A DNA stretch of 64,000 nucleotides from Aulostomus chinensis (taxonomy: Eukaryota; Chordata; Actinopteri; Syngnathiformes; Aulostomidae), in contig JBBMOA010000067.1 of NCBI GenBank assembly GCA_037954235.1, positions 41,939 to 105,938 on the forward strand, written 5' to 3'. The position numbers and the translations under genes are program-made. Positions within the stretch are counted from its first letter, which is position 1. Each line of letters opens with the position of its first letter. Below, one piece after another: positions 35,717 through 49,367 of the stretch. The notes beneath the pieces are model-generated. The model saw only the letters and a program-made list of their open reading frames with translations, ran no database searches and had not been told where the DNA came from.

Positions 35717-38334
35717 TGATTTCAGTGAGTTTTCATCAAAATACAGGAGTTCTGCATGAAGTTTTCATTTTGGCCTTCTCTCGCTGAGAAAACACTATTT
35801 GTGACCTGTGATACAAAAATGCCATAACTTTTGTTCAAAGTGAGTTTTCAGTCAAGTTTCAACCTGAAAGCATAGAAAGATGCATAAACTTGAAGTTACA
35901 GCTTGATTTCAGTGAGTTTTCATCAAAATACAGGAGTTCTGCATGAAGTGTTCATTTTGGCCTTCTCTCGCTGAGAAAACACTATTTGTGACCTGTGAAA
36001 CAAAAATGCCATAACTTTTGTTCAAAGTGAGTTTTCAGTCAAGTTTCAACCTGAAAGCATAGAAAGATGCATAAACTTGAAGTTACAGCTTGATTTCAGT
36101 CAGTTTTCATCAAAATACAGGAGTTCTGCATGAAGTGTTCATTTTGGCCTTCTCTCGCTGAGAAAACGCTATTTGTGACCTGTGATACAAAAATGCCATA
36201 ACTTTTTTTCAAAGTGAGTTTTCAGTCAAGTTTCAACCTGAAAGCATAGAAAGATGCATAAACTTGAAGTTACAGCTTGATTTCAGTGAGTTTTCATCAA
36301 AATACAGGAGTTCTGCATGAAGTGTTCATTTTGGCCTTCTCTCGCTGAGAAAACACTATTTGTGACCTGTGATACAAAAATGCCATAACTTTTGTTCAAA
36401 GTGAGTTTTCAGTCAAGTTTCAACCTGAAAGCATAGAAAGATGCATAAACTTGAAGTTACAGCTTGATTTCAGTGAGTTTTCATCAAAATACAGGAGTTC
36501 TGCATGAAGTGTTCATTTTGGCCTTCTCTCGCTGAGAAAACGCTATTTGTGACCTGCGACACAGAACAGCCATAACTTTTGTTCAAAGTGAGTTTTCAGT
36601 CAAGTTTCAACCTGAAAGCATAGAAAGATGCATAAACTTGAAGTTACAGCTTGATTTCAGTGAGTTTTCATCAAAATACAGGAGTTCTGCATGAAGTGTT
36701 CATTTTGGCCTTCTCTCGCTGAGAAAACGCTATTTGTGACCTGTGATACAAAAATGCCATAACTTTTGTTCAAAGTGAGTTTTCAGTCAAGTTTCAACCT
36801 GAAAGCATAGAAAGATGCATAAACTTGAAGTTACAGCTTGATTTCAGTGAGTTTTCATCAAAATACAGGAGTTCTGCATGAAGTGTTCATTTTGGCCTTC
36901 TCTCGCTGAGAAAACACTATTTGTGACCTGTGATACAAAAATGCCATAACTTTTGTTCAAAGTGAGTTTTCAGTCAAGTTTCAACCTGAAAGCATAGAAA
37001 GATGCATAAACTTGAAGTTACAGCTTGATTTCAGTCAGTTTTCATCAAAATACAGGAGTTCTGCATGAAGTGTTCATTTTGGCCTTCTCTCGCTGAGAAA
37101 ACACTATTTGTGACCTGCGACACAGAACAGCCATAACTTTTGTTCAAAGTGAGTTTTCAGTCAAGTTTCAACCTGAAAGCATAGAAAGATGCATAAACTT
37201 GAAGTTACAGCTTGATTTCAGTGAGTTTTCATCAAAATACAGGAGTTCTGCATGAAGTGTTCATTTTGGCCTTCTCTCGCTGAGAAAATGCTATTTGTGA
37301 CCTGCGACACAGAACAGCCATAACTTTTGTTCAAAGTGAGTTTTCAGTCAAGTTTCAACCTGAAAGCATAGAAAGATGCATAAACTTGAAGTTACAGCTT
37401 GATTTCAGTGAGTTTTCATCAAAATACAGGAGTTCTGCATGAAGTGTTCATTTTGGCCTTCTCTCGCTGAGAAAACACTATTTGTGACCTGTGATACAAA
37501 AATGCCATAACTTTTGTTCAAAGTGAGTTTTCAGTCAAGTTTCAACCTGAAAGCATAGAAAGATGCATAAACTTGAAGTTACAGCTTGATTTCAGTGAGT
37601 TTTCATCAAAATACAGGAGTTCTGCATGAAGTGTTCATTTTGGCCTTCTCTCGCTGAGAAAACGCTATTTGTGACCTGCGACACAGAACAGCCATAACTT
37701 TTGTTCAAAGTGAGTTTTAAGTCAAGTTTCAACCTGAAAGCATAGAAAGATGCATAAACTTGAAGTTACAACTTGATTTCAGTGAGTTTTCATCAAAATA
37801 CAGGAGTTCTGCATGAAGTGTTCATTTTGGCCTTCTCTCGCTGAGAAAACACTATTTGTGACCTGTGATACAAAAATGCCATAACTTTTGTTCAAAGTGA
37901 GTTTTCAGTCAAGTTTCAACCTGAAAGCATAGAAAGATGCATAAACTTGAAGTTACAGCTTGATTTCAGTGAGTTTTCATCAAAATACAGGAGTTCTGCA
38001 TGAAGTGTTCATTTTGGCCTTCTCTCGCTGAGAAAACGCTATTTGTGACCTGTGATACAAAAATGCCATAACTTTTGTTCAAAGTGAGTTTTCAGTCAAG
38101 TTTCAACCTGAAAGCATAGAAAGATGCATAAACTTGAAGTTACAGCTTGATTTCAGTGAGTTTTCATCCAAATACAGGAGTTCTGCATGAAGTGTTCATT
38201 TTGGCCTTCTCTCGCTGAGAAAACGCTATTTGTGACCTGTGATACAAAAATGCCATAACTTTTTTTCAAATAGAGTTTTCAGTCAAGTTTCAACCTGAAA
38301 GCATAGAAAGATGCATAAACTTGAAGTTACAGCT
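35717..38334 (+). repeat. 14-monomer duplication, copy 1 (2618 bp)
   Basis: Fourteen monomers whose rare variants recur in order about 2.6 kb downstream: AGTTTTCATT (35763), GAAAC (35999), TTTTTTTC (about 36205), AAAATGCTATT (37289), B with TTTTAAGTC (37719), CATCCAAAT (38169) and CAAATAGAG (about 38270). It also has a monomer at 37118 in which the family B cluster is joined to CAC rather than CGC, a recombinant type. The copy boundaries are set at monomer starts. Confidence 0.93.
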
Positions 38335-40951
38335 TGATTTCAGTGAGTTTTCATCAAAATACAGGAGTTCTGCATGAAGTTTTCATTTTGGCCTTCTCTC
38401 GCTGAGAAAACACTATTTGTGACCTGTGATACAAAAATGCCATAACTTTTGTTCAAAGTGAGTTTTCAGTCAAGTTTCAACCTGAAAGCATAGAAAGATG
38501 CATAAACTTGAAGTTACAGCTTGATTTCAGTGAGTTTTCATCAAAATACAGGAGTTCTGCATGAAGTGTTCATTTTGGCCTTCTCTCGCTGAGAAAACAC
38601 TATTTGTGACCTGTGAAACAAAAATGCCATAACTTTTGTTCAAAGTGAGTTTTCAGTCAAGTTTCAACCTGAAAGCATAGAAAGATGCATAAACTTGAAG
38701 TTACAGCTTGATTTCAGTGAGTTTTCATCAAAATACAGGAGTTCTGCATGAAGTGTTCATTTTGGCCTTCTCTCGCTGAGAAAACGCTATTTGTGACCTG
38801 TGATACAAAAATGCCATAACTTTTTTTCAAAGTGAGTTTTCAGTCAAGTTTCAACCTGAAAGCATAGAAAGATGCATAAACTTGAAGTTACAGCTTGATT
38901 TCAGTGAGTTTTCATCAAAATACAGGAGTTCTGCATGAAGTGTTCATTTTGGCCTTCTCTCGCTGAGAAAACACTATTTGTGACCTGTGATACAAAAATG
39001 CCATAACTTTTGTTCAAAGTGAGTTTTCAGTCAAGTTTCAACCTGAAAGCATAGAAAGATGCATAAACTTGAAGTTACAGCTTGATTTCAGTGAGTTTTC
39101 ATCAAAATACAGGAGTTCTGCATGAAGTGTTCATTTTGGCCTTCTCTCGCTGAGAAAACGCTATTTGTGACCTGCGACACAGAACAGCCATAACTTTTGT
39201 TCAAAGTGAGTTTTCAGTCAAGTTTCAACCTGAAAGCATAGAAAGATGCATAAACTTGAAGTTACAGCTTGATTTCAGTGAGTTTTCATCAAAATACAGG
39301 AGTTCTGCATGAAGTGTTCATTTTGGCCTTCTCTCGCTGAGAAACGCTATTTGTGACCTGTGATACAAAAATGCCATAACTTTTGTTCAAAGTGAGTTTT
39401 CAGTCAAGTTTCAACCTGAAAGCATAGAAAGATGCATAAACTTGAAGTTACAGCTTGATTTCAGTGAGTTTTCATCAAAATACAGGAGTTCTGCATGAAG
39501 TGTTCATTTTGGCCTTCTCTCGCTGAGAAAACACTATTTGTGACCTGTGATACAAAAATGCCATAACTTTTGTTCAAAGTGAGTTTTCAGTCAAGTTTCA
39601 ACCTGAAAGCATAGAAAGATGCATAAACTTGAAGTTACAGCTTGATTTCAGTCAGTTTTCATCAAAATACAGGAGTTCTGCATGAAGTGTTCATTTTGGC
39701 CTTCTCTCGCTGAGAAAACACTATTTGTGACCTGCGACACAGAACAGCCATAACTTTTGTTCAAAGTGAGTTTTCAGTCAAGTTTCAACCTGAAAGCATA
39801 GAAAGATGCATAAACTTGAAGTTACAGCTTGATTTCAGTGAGTTTTCATCAAAATACAGGAGTTCTGCATGAAGTGTTCATTTTGGCCTTCTCTCGCTGA
39901 GAAAATGCTATTTGTGACCTGCGACACAGAACAGCCATAACTTTTGTTCAAAGTGAGTTTTCAGTCAAGTTTCAACCTGAAAGCATAGAAAGATGCATAA
40001 ACTTGAAGTTACAGCTTGATTTCAGTGAGTTTTCATCAAAATACAGGAGTTCTGCATGAAGTGTTCATTTTGGCCTTCTCTCGCTGAGAAAACACTATTT
40101 GTGACCTGTGATACAAAAATGCCATAACTTTTGTTCAAAGTGAGTTTTCAGTCAAGTTTCAACCTGAAAGCATAGAAAGATGCATAAACTTGAAGTTACA
40201 GCTTGATTTCAGTGAGTTTTCATCAAAATACAGGAGTTCTGCATGAAGTGTTCATTTTGGCCTTCTCTCGCTGAGAAAACGCTATTTGTGACCTGCGACA
40301 CAGAACAGCCATAACTTTTGTTCAAAGTGAGTTTTAAGTCAAGTTTCAACCTGAAAGCATAGAAAGATGCATAAACTTGAAGTTACAACTTGATTTCAGT
40401 GAGTTTTCATCAAAATACAGGAGTTCTGCATGAAGTGTTCATTTTGGCCTTCTCTCGCTGAGAAAACACTATTTGTGACCTGTGATACAAAAATGCCATA
40501 ACTTTTGTTCAAAGTGAGTTTTCAGTCAAGTTTCAACCTGAAAGCATAGAAAGATGCATAAACTTGAAGTTACAGCTTGATTTCAGTGAGTTTTCATCAA
40601 AATACAGGAGTTCTGCATGAAGTGTTCATTTTGGCCTTCTCTCGCTGAGAAAACGCTATTTGTGACCTGTGATACAAAAATGCCATAACTTTTGTTCAAA
40701 GTGAGTTTTCAGTCAAGTTTCAACCTGAAAGCATAGAAAGATGCATAAACTTGAAGTTACAGCTTGATTTCAGTGAGTTTTCATCCAAATACAGGAGTTC
40801 TGCATGAAGTGTTCATTTTGGCCTTCTCTCGCTGAGAAAACGCTATTTGTGACCTGTGATACAAAAATGCCATAACTTTTTTTCAAATAGAGTTTTCAGT
40901 CAAGTTTCTACCTGAAAGCATAGAAAGATGCATAAACTTGAAGTTACAGCT
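38335..40951 (+). repeat. 14-monomer duplication, copy 2 (2617 bp)
   Basis: Repeats 35717-38334 with an offset of 2618 bp before and 2617 bp after a 1-bp deletion (GAGAAACGC at about 39344). Matching markers are at 38381, 39906, 40336, 40786 and about 40887. Differences such as CAGTCAG near 36107 versus CAGTGAG here and TTTCTACC at 40909 show some divergence since duplication. Confidence 0.93.
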
Positions 40952-43900
40952 TGATTTCAGTGAGTTTTCATCAAAATACAGGAGTTCTGCATGAAGTGTT
41001 CATTTTGGCCTTCTCTCGCTGAGAAAACACTATTTGTGACCTGTGATACAAAAATGCCATAACTTTTGTTCAAAGTGAGTTTTCAGTCAAGTTTCAACCT
41101 GAAAGCATAGAAAGATGCATAAACTTGAAGTTACAGCTTGATTTCAGTGAGTTTTCATCAAAATACAGGAGTTCTGCATGAAGTGTTCATTTTGGCCTTC
41201 TCTCGCTGAGAAAACGCTATTTGTGACCTGCGACACAGAACAGCCATAACTTTTGTTCAAAGTGAGTTTTCAGTCAAGTTTAAACCTGAAAGCATAGAAA
41301 GATGCATAAACTTAAAGTTACAGCTTGATTTCAGTGAGTTTTCATCAAAATACAGGAGTTCTGCATGAAGTGTTCATTTTGGCCTTCTCTCGCTGAGAAA
41401 ACGCTATTTGTGACCTGTGATACAAAAATGCCATAACTTTTGTTCAAAGTGAGTTTTCAGTCAAGTTTCAACCTGAAAGCATAGAAAGATGCATAAACTT
41501 GAAGTTACAGCTTGATTTCAGTGAGTTTTCATCAAAATACAGGAGTTCTGCATGAAGTGTTCATTTTGGCCTTCTCTCGCTGAGAAAACACTATTTGTGA
41601 CCTGTGATACAAAAATGCCATAACTTTTGTTCAAAGTGAGTTTTCAGTCAAGTTTCAACCTGAAAGCATAGAAAGATGCATAAACTTGAAGTTACAGCTT
41701 GATTTCAGTGAGTTTTCATCAAAATACAGGAGTTCTGCATGAAGTGTTCATTTTGGCCTTCTCTCGCTGAGAAAACACTATTTGTGACCTGTGATACAAA
41801 AATGCCATAACTTTTGTTCAAAGTGAGTTTTCAGTCAAGTTTCAACCTGAAAGCATAGAAAGATGCATAAACTTGAAGTTACAGCTTAATTTCAGTGAGT
41901 TTTCATCAAAATACAGGAGTTCTGCATGAAGTGTTCATTTTGGCCTTCTCTCGCTGAGAAAACACTATTTGTGACCTGTGATACAAAAATGCCATAACTT
42001 TTGTTCAAAGTGAGTTTTCAGTCAAGTTTCAACCTGAAAGCATAGAAAGATGCATAAACTTGAAGTTACAGCTTGATTTCAGTCAGTTTTCATCAAAATA
42101 CAGGAGTTCTGCATGAAGTGTTCATTTTGGCCTTCTCTCGCTGAGAAAACGCTATTTGCGACCTGTGATACAAAAATGCCATAACTTTTGTTCAAAGTGA
42201 GTTTTCAGTCAAGTTTCAACCTGAAAGCATAGAAAGATGCATAAACTTGAAGTTACAGCTTGATTTCAGTGAGTTTTCATCAAAATACAGGAGTTCTGCA
42301 TGAAGTGTTCATTTTGGCCTTCTCTCGCTGTGAAAACGCTATTTGTGACCTGTGATACAAAAATGCCATAACTTTTGTTCAAAGTGAGTTTTCAGTCAAG
42401 TTTCAACCTGAAAGCATAGAAAGATGCATAAACTTGAAGTTACAGCTTGATTTCAGTGAGTTTTCATCAAAATACAGGAGTTCTGCATGAAGTGTTCATT
42501 TTGGCCTTCTCTCGCTGAGAAAACGCTATTTGTGACCTGTGATACAAAAATGCCATAACTTTTGTTCAAAGTGAGTTTTCAGTCAAGTTTCAACCTGAAA
42601 GCATAGAAAGATGCATAAACTTGAAGTTACAGCTTGATTTCAGTGAGTTTTCATCAAAATACAGGCGTTATGCATGAAGTGTTCATTTTGGCCTTCTCTC
42701 GCTGAGAAAACACTATTTGTGACCTGTGATACAAAAATGCCATAACTTTTGTTCAAAGTGAGTTTTCAGTCAAGTTTCAACCTGAAAGCATAGAAAGATG
42801 CATAAACTTGAAGTTACAGCTTGATTTCAGTGAGTTTTCATCAAAATACAGGAGTTCTGCATGAAGTGTTCATTTTGGCCTTCTCTCGCTGAGAAAACGC
42901 TATTTGTGACCTGTGATACAAAAATGCCATAACTTTTGTTCAAAGTGAGTTTTCAGTCAAGTTTCAACCTGAAAGCATAGAAAGATGCATAAACTTGAAG
43001 TTACAGCTTGATTTCAGTGAGTTTTCATCAAAATACAGGAGTTCTGCATGAAGTGTTCATTTTGGCCTTCTCTCGCTGAGAAAACACTATTTGTGACCTG
43101 TGATACAAAAATGCCATAACTTTTGTTCAAAGTGAGTTTTCAGTCAAGTTTCAACCTGAAAGCATAGAAAGATGCATAAACTTGAAGTTACAGCTTGATT
43201 TCAGTGAGTTTTCATCAAAATACAGGAGTTCTGCATGAAGTGTTCATTTTGGCCTTCTCTCGCTGAGAAAACACTATTTGTGACCTGTGATACAAAAATG
43301 CCATAACTTTTGTTCAAAGTGAGTTTTCAGTCAAGTTTCAACCTGAAAGCATAGAAAGATGCATAAACTTGAAGTTACAGCTTGATTTCAGTGAGTTTTC
43401 ATCAAAATACAGGAGTTCTGCATGAAGTGTTCATTTTGGCCTTCTCTCGCTGAGAAAACGCTATTTGTGACCTGCGACACAGAACAGCCATAACTTTTGT
43501 TCAAAGTGAGTTTTCAGTCAAGTTTCAACCTGAAAGCATAGAAAGATGCATAAACTTGAAGTTACAGCTTGATTTCAGTGAGTTTTCATCAAAATACAGG
43601 AGTTCTGCATGAAGTGTTCATTTTGGCCTTCTCTCGCTGAGAAAACGCTATTTGTGACCTGTGATACAAAAATGCCATAACTTTTGTTCAAAGTGAGTTT
43701 TCAGTCAAGTTTCAACCTGAAAGCATAGAAAGATGCATAAACTTGAAGTTACAGCTTGATTTCAGTGAGTTTTCATCAAAATACAGGAGTTCTGCATGAA
43801 GTGTTCATTTTGGCCTTCTCTCGCTGAGAAAACACTATTTGTGACCTGTGATACAAAAATGCCATAACTTTTGTTCAAAGTGAGTTTTCAGTCAAGTTTC

Positions 43901-45251
43901 AACCTGAAAGCATAGAAAGATGCATAAACTTGAAGTTACAGCTTGATTTCAGTGAGTTTTCATCAAAATACAGGAGTTCTGCATGAAGTGTTCATTTTGG
44001 CCTTCTCTCGCTGAGAAAATACTATTTGTGACCTGTGATACAAAAATGCCATAACTTTTGTTCAAAGTGAGTTTTCAGTCAAGTTTCAACCTGAAAGCAT
44101 AGAAAGATGCATAAACTTGAAGTTACAGCTTGATTTCAGTGAGTTTTCATCAAAATACAGGAGTTCTGCATGAAGTGTTCATTTTGGCCTTCTCTCGCTG
44201 AGAAAACGCTATTTGTGACCTGCGACACAGAACAGCCATAACTTTTGTTCAAAGTGAGTTTTCAGTCAAGTTTCAACCTGAAAGCATAGAAAGATGCATC
44301 AACTTAAAGTTACAGCTTGATTTCAGTGAGTTTTCATCAAAATACAGGAGTTCTGCATGAAGTGTTCATTTTGGCCTTCTCTCGCTGAGAAAACGCTATT
44401 TGTGACCTGTGATACAAAAATGCCATAACTTTTGTTCAAAGTGAGTTTTCAGTCAAGTTTCAACCTGAAAGCATAGAAAGATGCATAAACTTGAATTACA
44501 GCTTGATTTCAGTCAGTTTTCATCAAAATACAGGAGTTCTGCATGAAGTGTTCATTTTGGCCTTCTCTCGCTGAGAAAACGCTATTTGTGACCTGTGATA
44601 CAAAAATGCCATAACTTTTGTTCAAAGTGAGTTTTCAGTCAAGTTTCAACCTGAAAGCATAGAAAGATGCATAAACTTGAAGTTACAGCTTGATTTCAGT
44701 CAGTTTTCATCAAAATACAGGAGTTCTGCATGAAGTGTTCATTTTGGCCTTCTCTCGCTGAGAAAACACTATTTGTGACCTGTGATACAAAAATGCCATA
44801 ACTTTTGTTCAAAGTGAGTTTTCAGTCAAGTTTTAACCTGAAAGCATAGAAAGATGCATAAACTTGAAGTTACAGCTTGATTTCAGTGAGTTTTCATCAA
44901 AATACAGGAGTTCTGCATGAAGTGTTCATTTTGGCCTTCTCTCGCTGAGAAAACACTATTTGTGACCTGTGATACAAAAATGCCATAACTTTTGTTCAAA
45001 GTCAGTTTTCAGTCAAGTTTCAACCTGAAAGCATAGAAAGATGCATAAACTTGAAGTTACAGCTTGATTTCAGTGAGTTCTCATCAAAATACAGGAGTTC
45101 TGCATGAAGTGTTCATTTTGGCCTTCTCTCGCTGAGAAAACACTATTTGTGACCTGTGATACAAAAATGCCATAACTTTTGTTCAAAGTGAGTTTTCAGT
45201 CAAGTTTCAACCTGAAAGCATAGAAAGATGCATAAACTTGAAGTTACAGCT
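40952..45251 (+). repeat. Mixed segment, 23 monomers
   Basis: Largely near-consensus monomers. B monomers with CTTAAAG lie at 41314 and 44306, 16 monomers apart. Rare variants include TTTAAACC near 41282, CAGGCGTTATG near 42665, TTTGCGACC near 42159, CGCTGTGAA near 42331 and AAAATACTATT near 44020. The part from about 44.2 kb matches 33.5-34.4 kb at a 57-monomer offset (B cytosine 33565 and 44223, GCATCAACTTAAAG, CAGTCAG 33857 and 44514, AAAGTCAG 34346 and 45003). A 1-bp deletion (TTGAATTAC) is at about 44496. Confidence 0.83.
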
Positions 45252-47121
45252 TGATTTCAGTGAGTTTTCATCAAAATACAGGAGTTCTGCATGAAGTGTT
45301 CATTTTGGCCTTCTCTCGCTGAGAAAACGCTATTTGTGACCTGTGATACAAAAATGCCATAACTTTTGTTCAAAGTGAGTTTTCAGTCAAGTTTCAACCT
45401 GAAAGCATAGAAAGATGCATAAACTTTAAGTTACAACTTGATTTCAGTGAGTTTTCATCAAAATACAGGAGTTCTGCATGAAGTTTTCATTTTGGCCTTC
45501 TCTCGCTGAGAAAACACTATTTGTGACCTGTGATACAAAAATGCCATAACTTTTGTTCAAAGTGAGTTTTCAGTCAAGTTTCAACCTGAAAGCATAGAAA
45601 GATGCATAAACTTGAAGTTACAGCTTGATTTCAGTGAGTTTTCATCAAAATACAGGAGTTCTGCATGAAGTGTTCATTTTGGCCTTCTCTCGCTGAGAAA
45701 ACACTATTTGTGACCTGTGAAACAAAAATGCCATAACTTTTGTTCAAAGTGAGTTTTCAGTCAAGTTTCAACCTGAAAGCATAGAAAGATGCATAAACTT
45801 GAAGTTACAGCTTGATTTCAGTGAGTTTTCATCAAAATACAGGAGTTCTGCATGAAGTGTTCATTTTGGCCTTCTCTCGCTGAGAAAACGCTATTTGTGA
45901 CCTGTGATACAAAAATGCCATAACTTTTTTTCAAAGTGAGTTTTCAGTCAAGTTTCAACCTGAAAGCATAGAAAGATGCATAAACTTGAAGTTACAGCTT
46001 GATTTCAGTGAGTTTTCATCAAAATACAGGAGTTCTGCATGAAGTGTTCATTTTGGCCTTCTCTCGCTGAGAAAACACTATTTGTGACCTGTGATACAAA
46101 AATGCCATAACTTTTGTTCAAAGTGAGTTTTCAGTCAAGTTTCAACCTGAAAGCATAGAAAGATGCATAAACTTGAAGTTACAGCTTGATTTCAGTGAGT
46201 TTTCATCAAAATACAGGAGTTCTGCATGAAGTGTTCATTTTGGCCTTCTCTCGCTGAGAAAACGCTATTTGTGACCTGCGACACAGAACAGCCATAACTT
46301 TTGTTCAAAGTGAGTTTTCAGTCAAGTTTCAACCTGAAAGCATAGAAAGATGCATAAACTTGAAGTTACAGCTTGATTTCAGTGAGTTTTCATCAAAATA
46401 CAGGAGTTCTGCATGAAGTGTTCATTTTGGCCTTCTCTCGCTGAGAAAACGCTATTTGTGACCTGTGATACAAAAATGCCATAACTTTTGTTCAAAGTGA
46501 GTTTTCAGTCAAGTTTCAACCTGAAAGCATAGAAAGATGCATAAACTTGAAGTTACAGCTTGATTTCAGTGAGTTTTCATCAAAATACAGGAGTTCTGCA
46601 TGAAGTGTTCATTTTGGCCTTCTCTCGCTGAGAAAACACTATTTGTGACCTGTGATACAAAAATGCCATAACTTTTGTTCAAAGTGAGTTTTCAGTCAAG
46701 TTTCAACCTGAAAGCATAGAAAGATGCATAAACTTGAAGTTACAGCTTGATTTCAGTGAGTTTTCATCAAAATACAGGAGTTCTGCATGAAGTGTTCATT
46801 TTGGCCTTCTCTCGTTGAGAAAACACTATTTGTGACCTGTGATACAAAAATGCCATAACTTTTGTTCAAAGTGAGTTTTCAGTCAAGTTTCAACCTGAAA
46901 GCATAGAAAGATGCATAAACTTGAAGTTACAGCTTGATTTCAGTGAGTTTTCATCAAAATACAGGAGTTCTGCATGAAGTGTTCATTTTGGCCTTCTCTC
47001 GCTGAGAAAACACTATTTGTGACCTGTGATACAAAAATGCCATAACTTTTGTTCAAAGTCAGTTTTCAGTCAAGTTTCAACCTGAAAGCATAGAAAGATG
47101 CATAAACTTGAAGTTACAACT
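45252..47121 (+). repeat. 10-monomer segment, longer copy (1870 bp)
   Basis: Ten monomers with ACTTTAAG (about 45426), AGTTTTCATT (45485), GAAAC (45721), TTTTTTTC (about 45928), a B monomer (46279), CTCGTTGAG (46815) and AAAGTCAG (47060). The whole order, minus two monomers, is found again at 49368-50863, so this is the fuller member of a dispersed duplicated pair. Confidence 0.9.
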
Positions 47122-49367
47122 TGATTTCAGTGAGTTTTAATCAAAATACAGGAGTTCTGCATGAAGTGTTCATTTTGGCCTTCTCTTGCTGAGAAAACAC
47201 TATTTGTGACCTGTGATACAAAAATGCCATAACTTTTGTTCAAAGTGAGTTTTCAGTCAAGTTTCAACCTGAAAGCATAGAAAGATGCATAAACTTGAAG
47301 TTACAGCTTGATTTCAGTGAGTTTTCATCAAAATACAGGAGTTCTGCATGAAGTGTTCATTTTGGCCTTCTCTCGCTGAGAAAACACTATTTGTGACCTG
47401 TGATACAAAAATGCCATAACTTTTGTTCAAAGTGAGTTTTCAGTCAAGTTTCAACCTGAAAGCATAGAAAGATGCATAAACTTGAAGTTTACAACTTGAT
47501 TTCAGTGAGTTTTCATCAAAATACAGGAGTTCTGCATGAAGTGTTCATTTTGGCCTTCTCTCGCTGAGAAAACACTATTTGTGACCTGTGATACAAAAAT
47601 GCCATAACTTTTGTTCAAAGTGAGTTTTCAGTCAAGTTTCAACCTGAAAGCATAGAAAGATGCATAAACTTGAAGTTACAGCTTGATTTCAGTGAGTTTT
47701 CATCAAAATACAGGAGTTCTGCATGAAGTGTTCATTTTGGCCTTCTCTCGCTGAGAAAACGCTATTTGTGACCTGTGATACAAAAATGCCATAACTTTTG
47801 TTCAAAGTGAGTTTTCAGTCAAGTTTCAACCTGAAAGCATAGAAAGATGCATAAACTTGAAGTTACAGCTTGATTTCAGTGAGTTTTCATCAAAATACAG
47901 GAGTTCTGCATGAAGTGTTCATTTTGGCCTTCTCTCGCTGAGAAAACGCTATTTGTGACCTGTGATACAAAAATGCCATAACTTTTTTTCAAAGTGAGTT
48001 TTCAGTCAAGTTTCAACCTGAAAGCATAGAAAGATGCATAAACTTGAAGTTACAGCTTGATTTCAGTGAGTTTTCATCAAAATACAGGAGTTCTGCATGA
48101 AGTGTTCATTTTGGCCTTCTCTCGCTGAGAAAACACTATTTGTGACCTGTGATACAAAAATGCCATAACTTTTGTTCAAAGTGAGTTTTCAGTCAAGTTT
48201 CAACCTGAAAGCATAGAAAGATGCATAAACTTGAAGTTACAGCTTGATTTCAGTGAGTTTTCATCAAAATACAGGAGTTCTGCATGAAGTGTTCATTTTG
48301 GCCTTCTCTCGCTGAGAAAACGCTATTTGTGACCTGCTGACACAGAACAGCCATAACTTTTGTTCAAAGTGAGTTTTCAGTCAAGTTTCAACCTGAAAGC
48401 ATAGAAAGATGCATAAACTTGAAGTTACAGCTTGATTTCAGTGAGTTTTCATCAAAATACAGGAGTTCTGCATGAAGTGTTCATTTTGGCCTTCTCTCGC
48501 TGAGAAAACACTATTTGTGACCTGTGATACAAAAATGCCATAACTTTTGTTCAAAGTGAGTTTTCAGTCAAGTTTCAACCTGAAAGCATAGAAAGATGCA
48601 TAAACTTGAAGTTACAGCTTGATTTCAGTGAGTTTTCATCAAAATACAGGAGTTCTGCATGAAGTGTTCATTTTGGCCTTCTCTCGCTGAGAAAACACTA
48701 TTTGTGACCTGTGATACAAAAATGCCATAACTTTTGTTCAAAGTGAGTTTTCAGTCAAGTTTCAACCTGAAAGCATAGAAAGATGCATAAACTTGAAGTT
48801 ACAGCTTGATTTCAGTGAGTTTTCATCAAAATACAGGAGTTCTGCATGAAGTGTTCATTTTGGCCTTCTCTCGCTGAGAAAACACTATTTGTGACCTGTG
48901 ATACAAAAATGCCATAACTTTTGTTCAAAGTGAGTTTTCAGTCAAGTTTCAACCTGAAAGCATAGAAAGATGCATAAACTTGAAGTTACAGCTTGATTTC
49001 AGTGAGTTTTCATCAAAATACAGGAGTTCTGCATGAAGTGTTCATTTTGGCCTTCTCTCGCTGAGAAAACACTATTTGTGACCTGTGATACAAAAATGCC
49101 ATAACTTTTGTTCAAAGTGAGTTTTCAGTCAAGTTTCAACCTGAAAGCATAGAAAGATGCATAAACTTGAAGTTACAACTTGATTTCAGTGAGTTTTCAT
49201 CAAAATACAGGAGTTCTGCATGAAGTGTTCATTTTGGCCTTCTCTCGCTGAGAAAACACTATTTGTGACCTGTGATACAAAAATGCCATAACTTTTGTTC
49301 AAAGTGAGTTTTCAGTCAAGTTTCAACCTGAAAGCATAGAAAGATGCATAAACTTGAAGTTACAGCT
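47122..49367 (+). repeat. Mixed segment between duplicated copies, 12 monomers
   Basis: Near-consensus family A monomers with one family B monomer. Two single-base insertions occur: GAAGTTTAC at about 47490, and CTGCTGACAC at about 48337, where the B cluster has gained a T. GAGTTTTAATC near 47140 and CTCTTGCTG near 47186 are private variants. No other element is visible. Confidence 0.85.
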
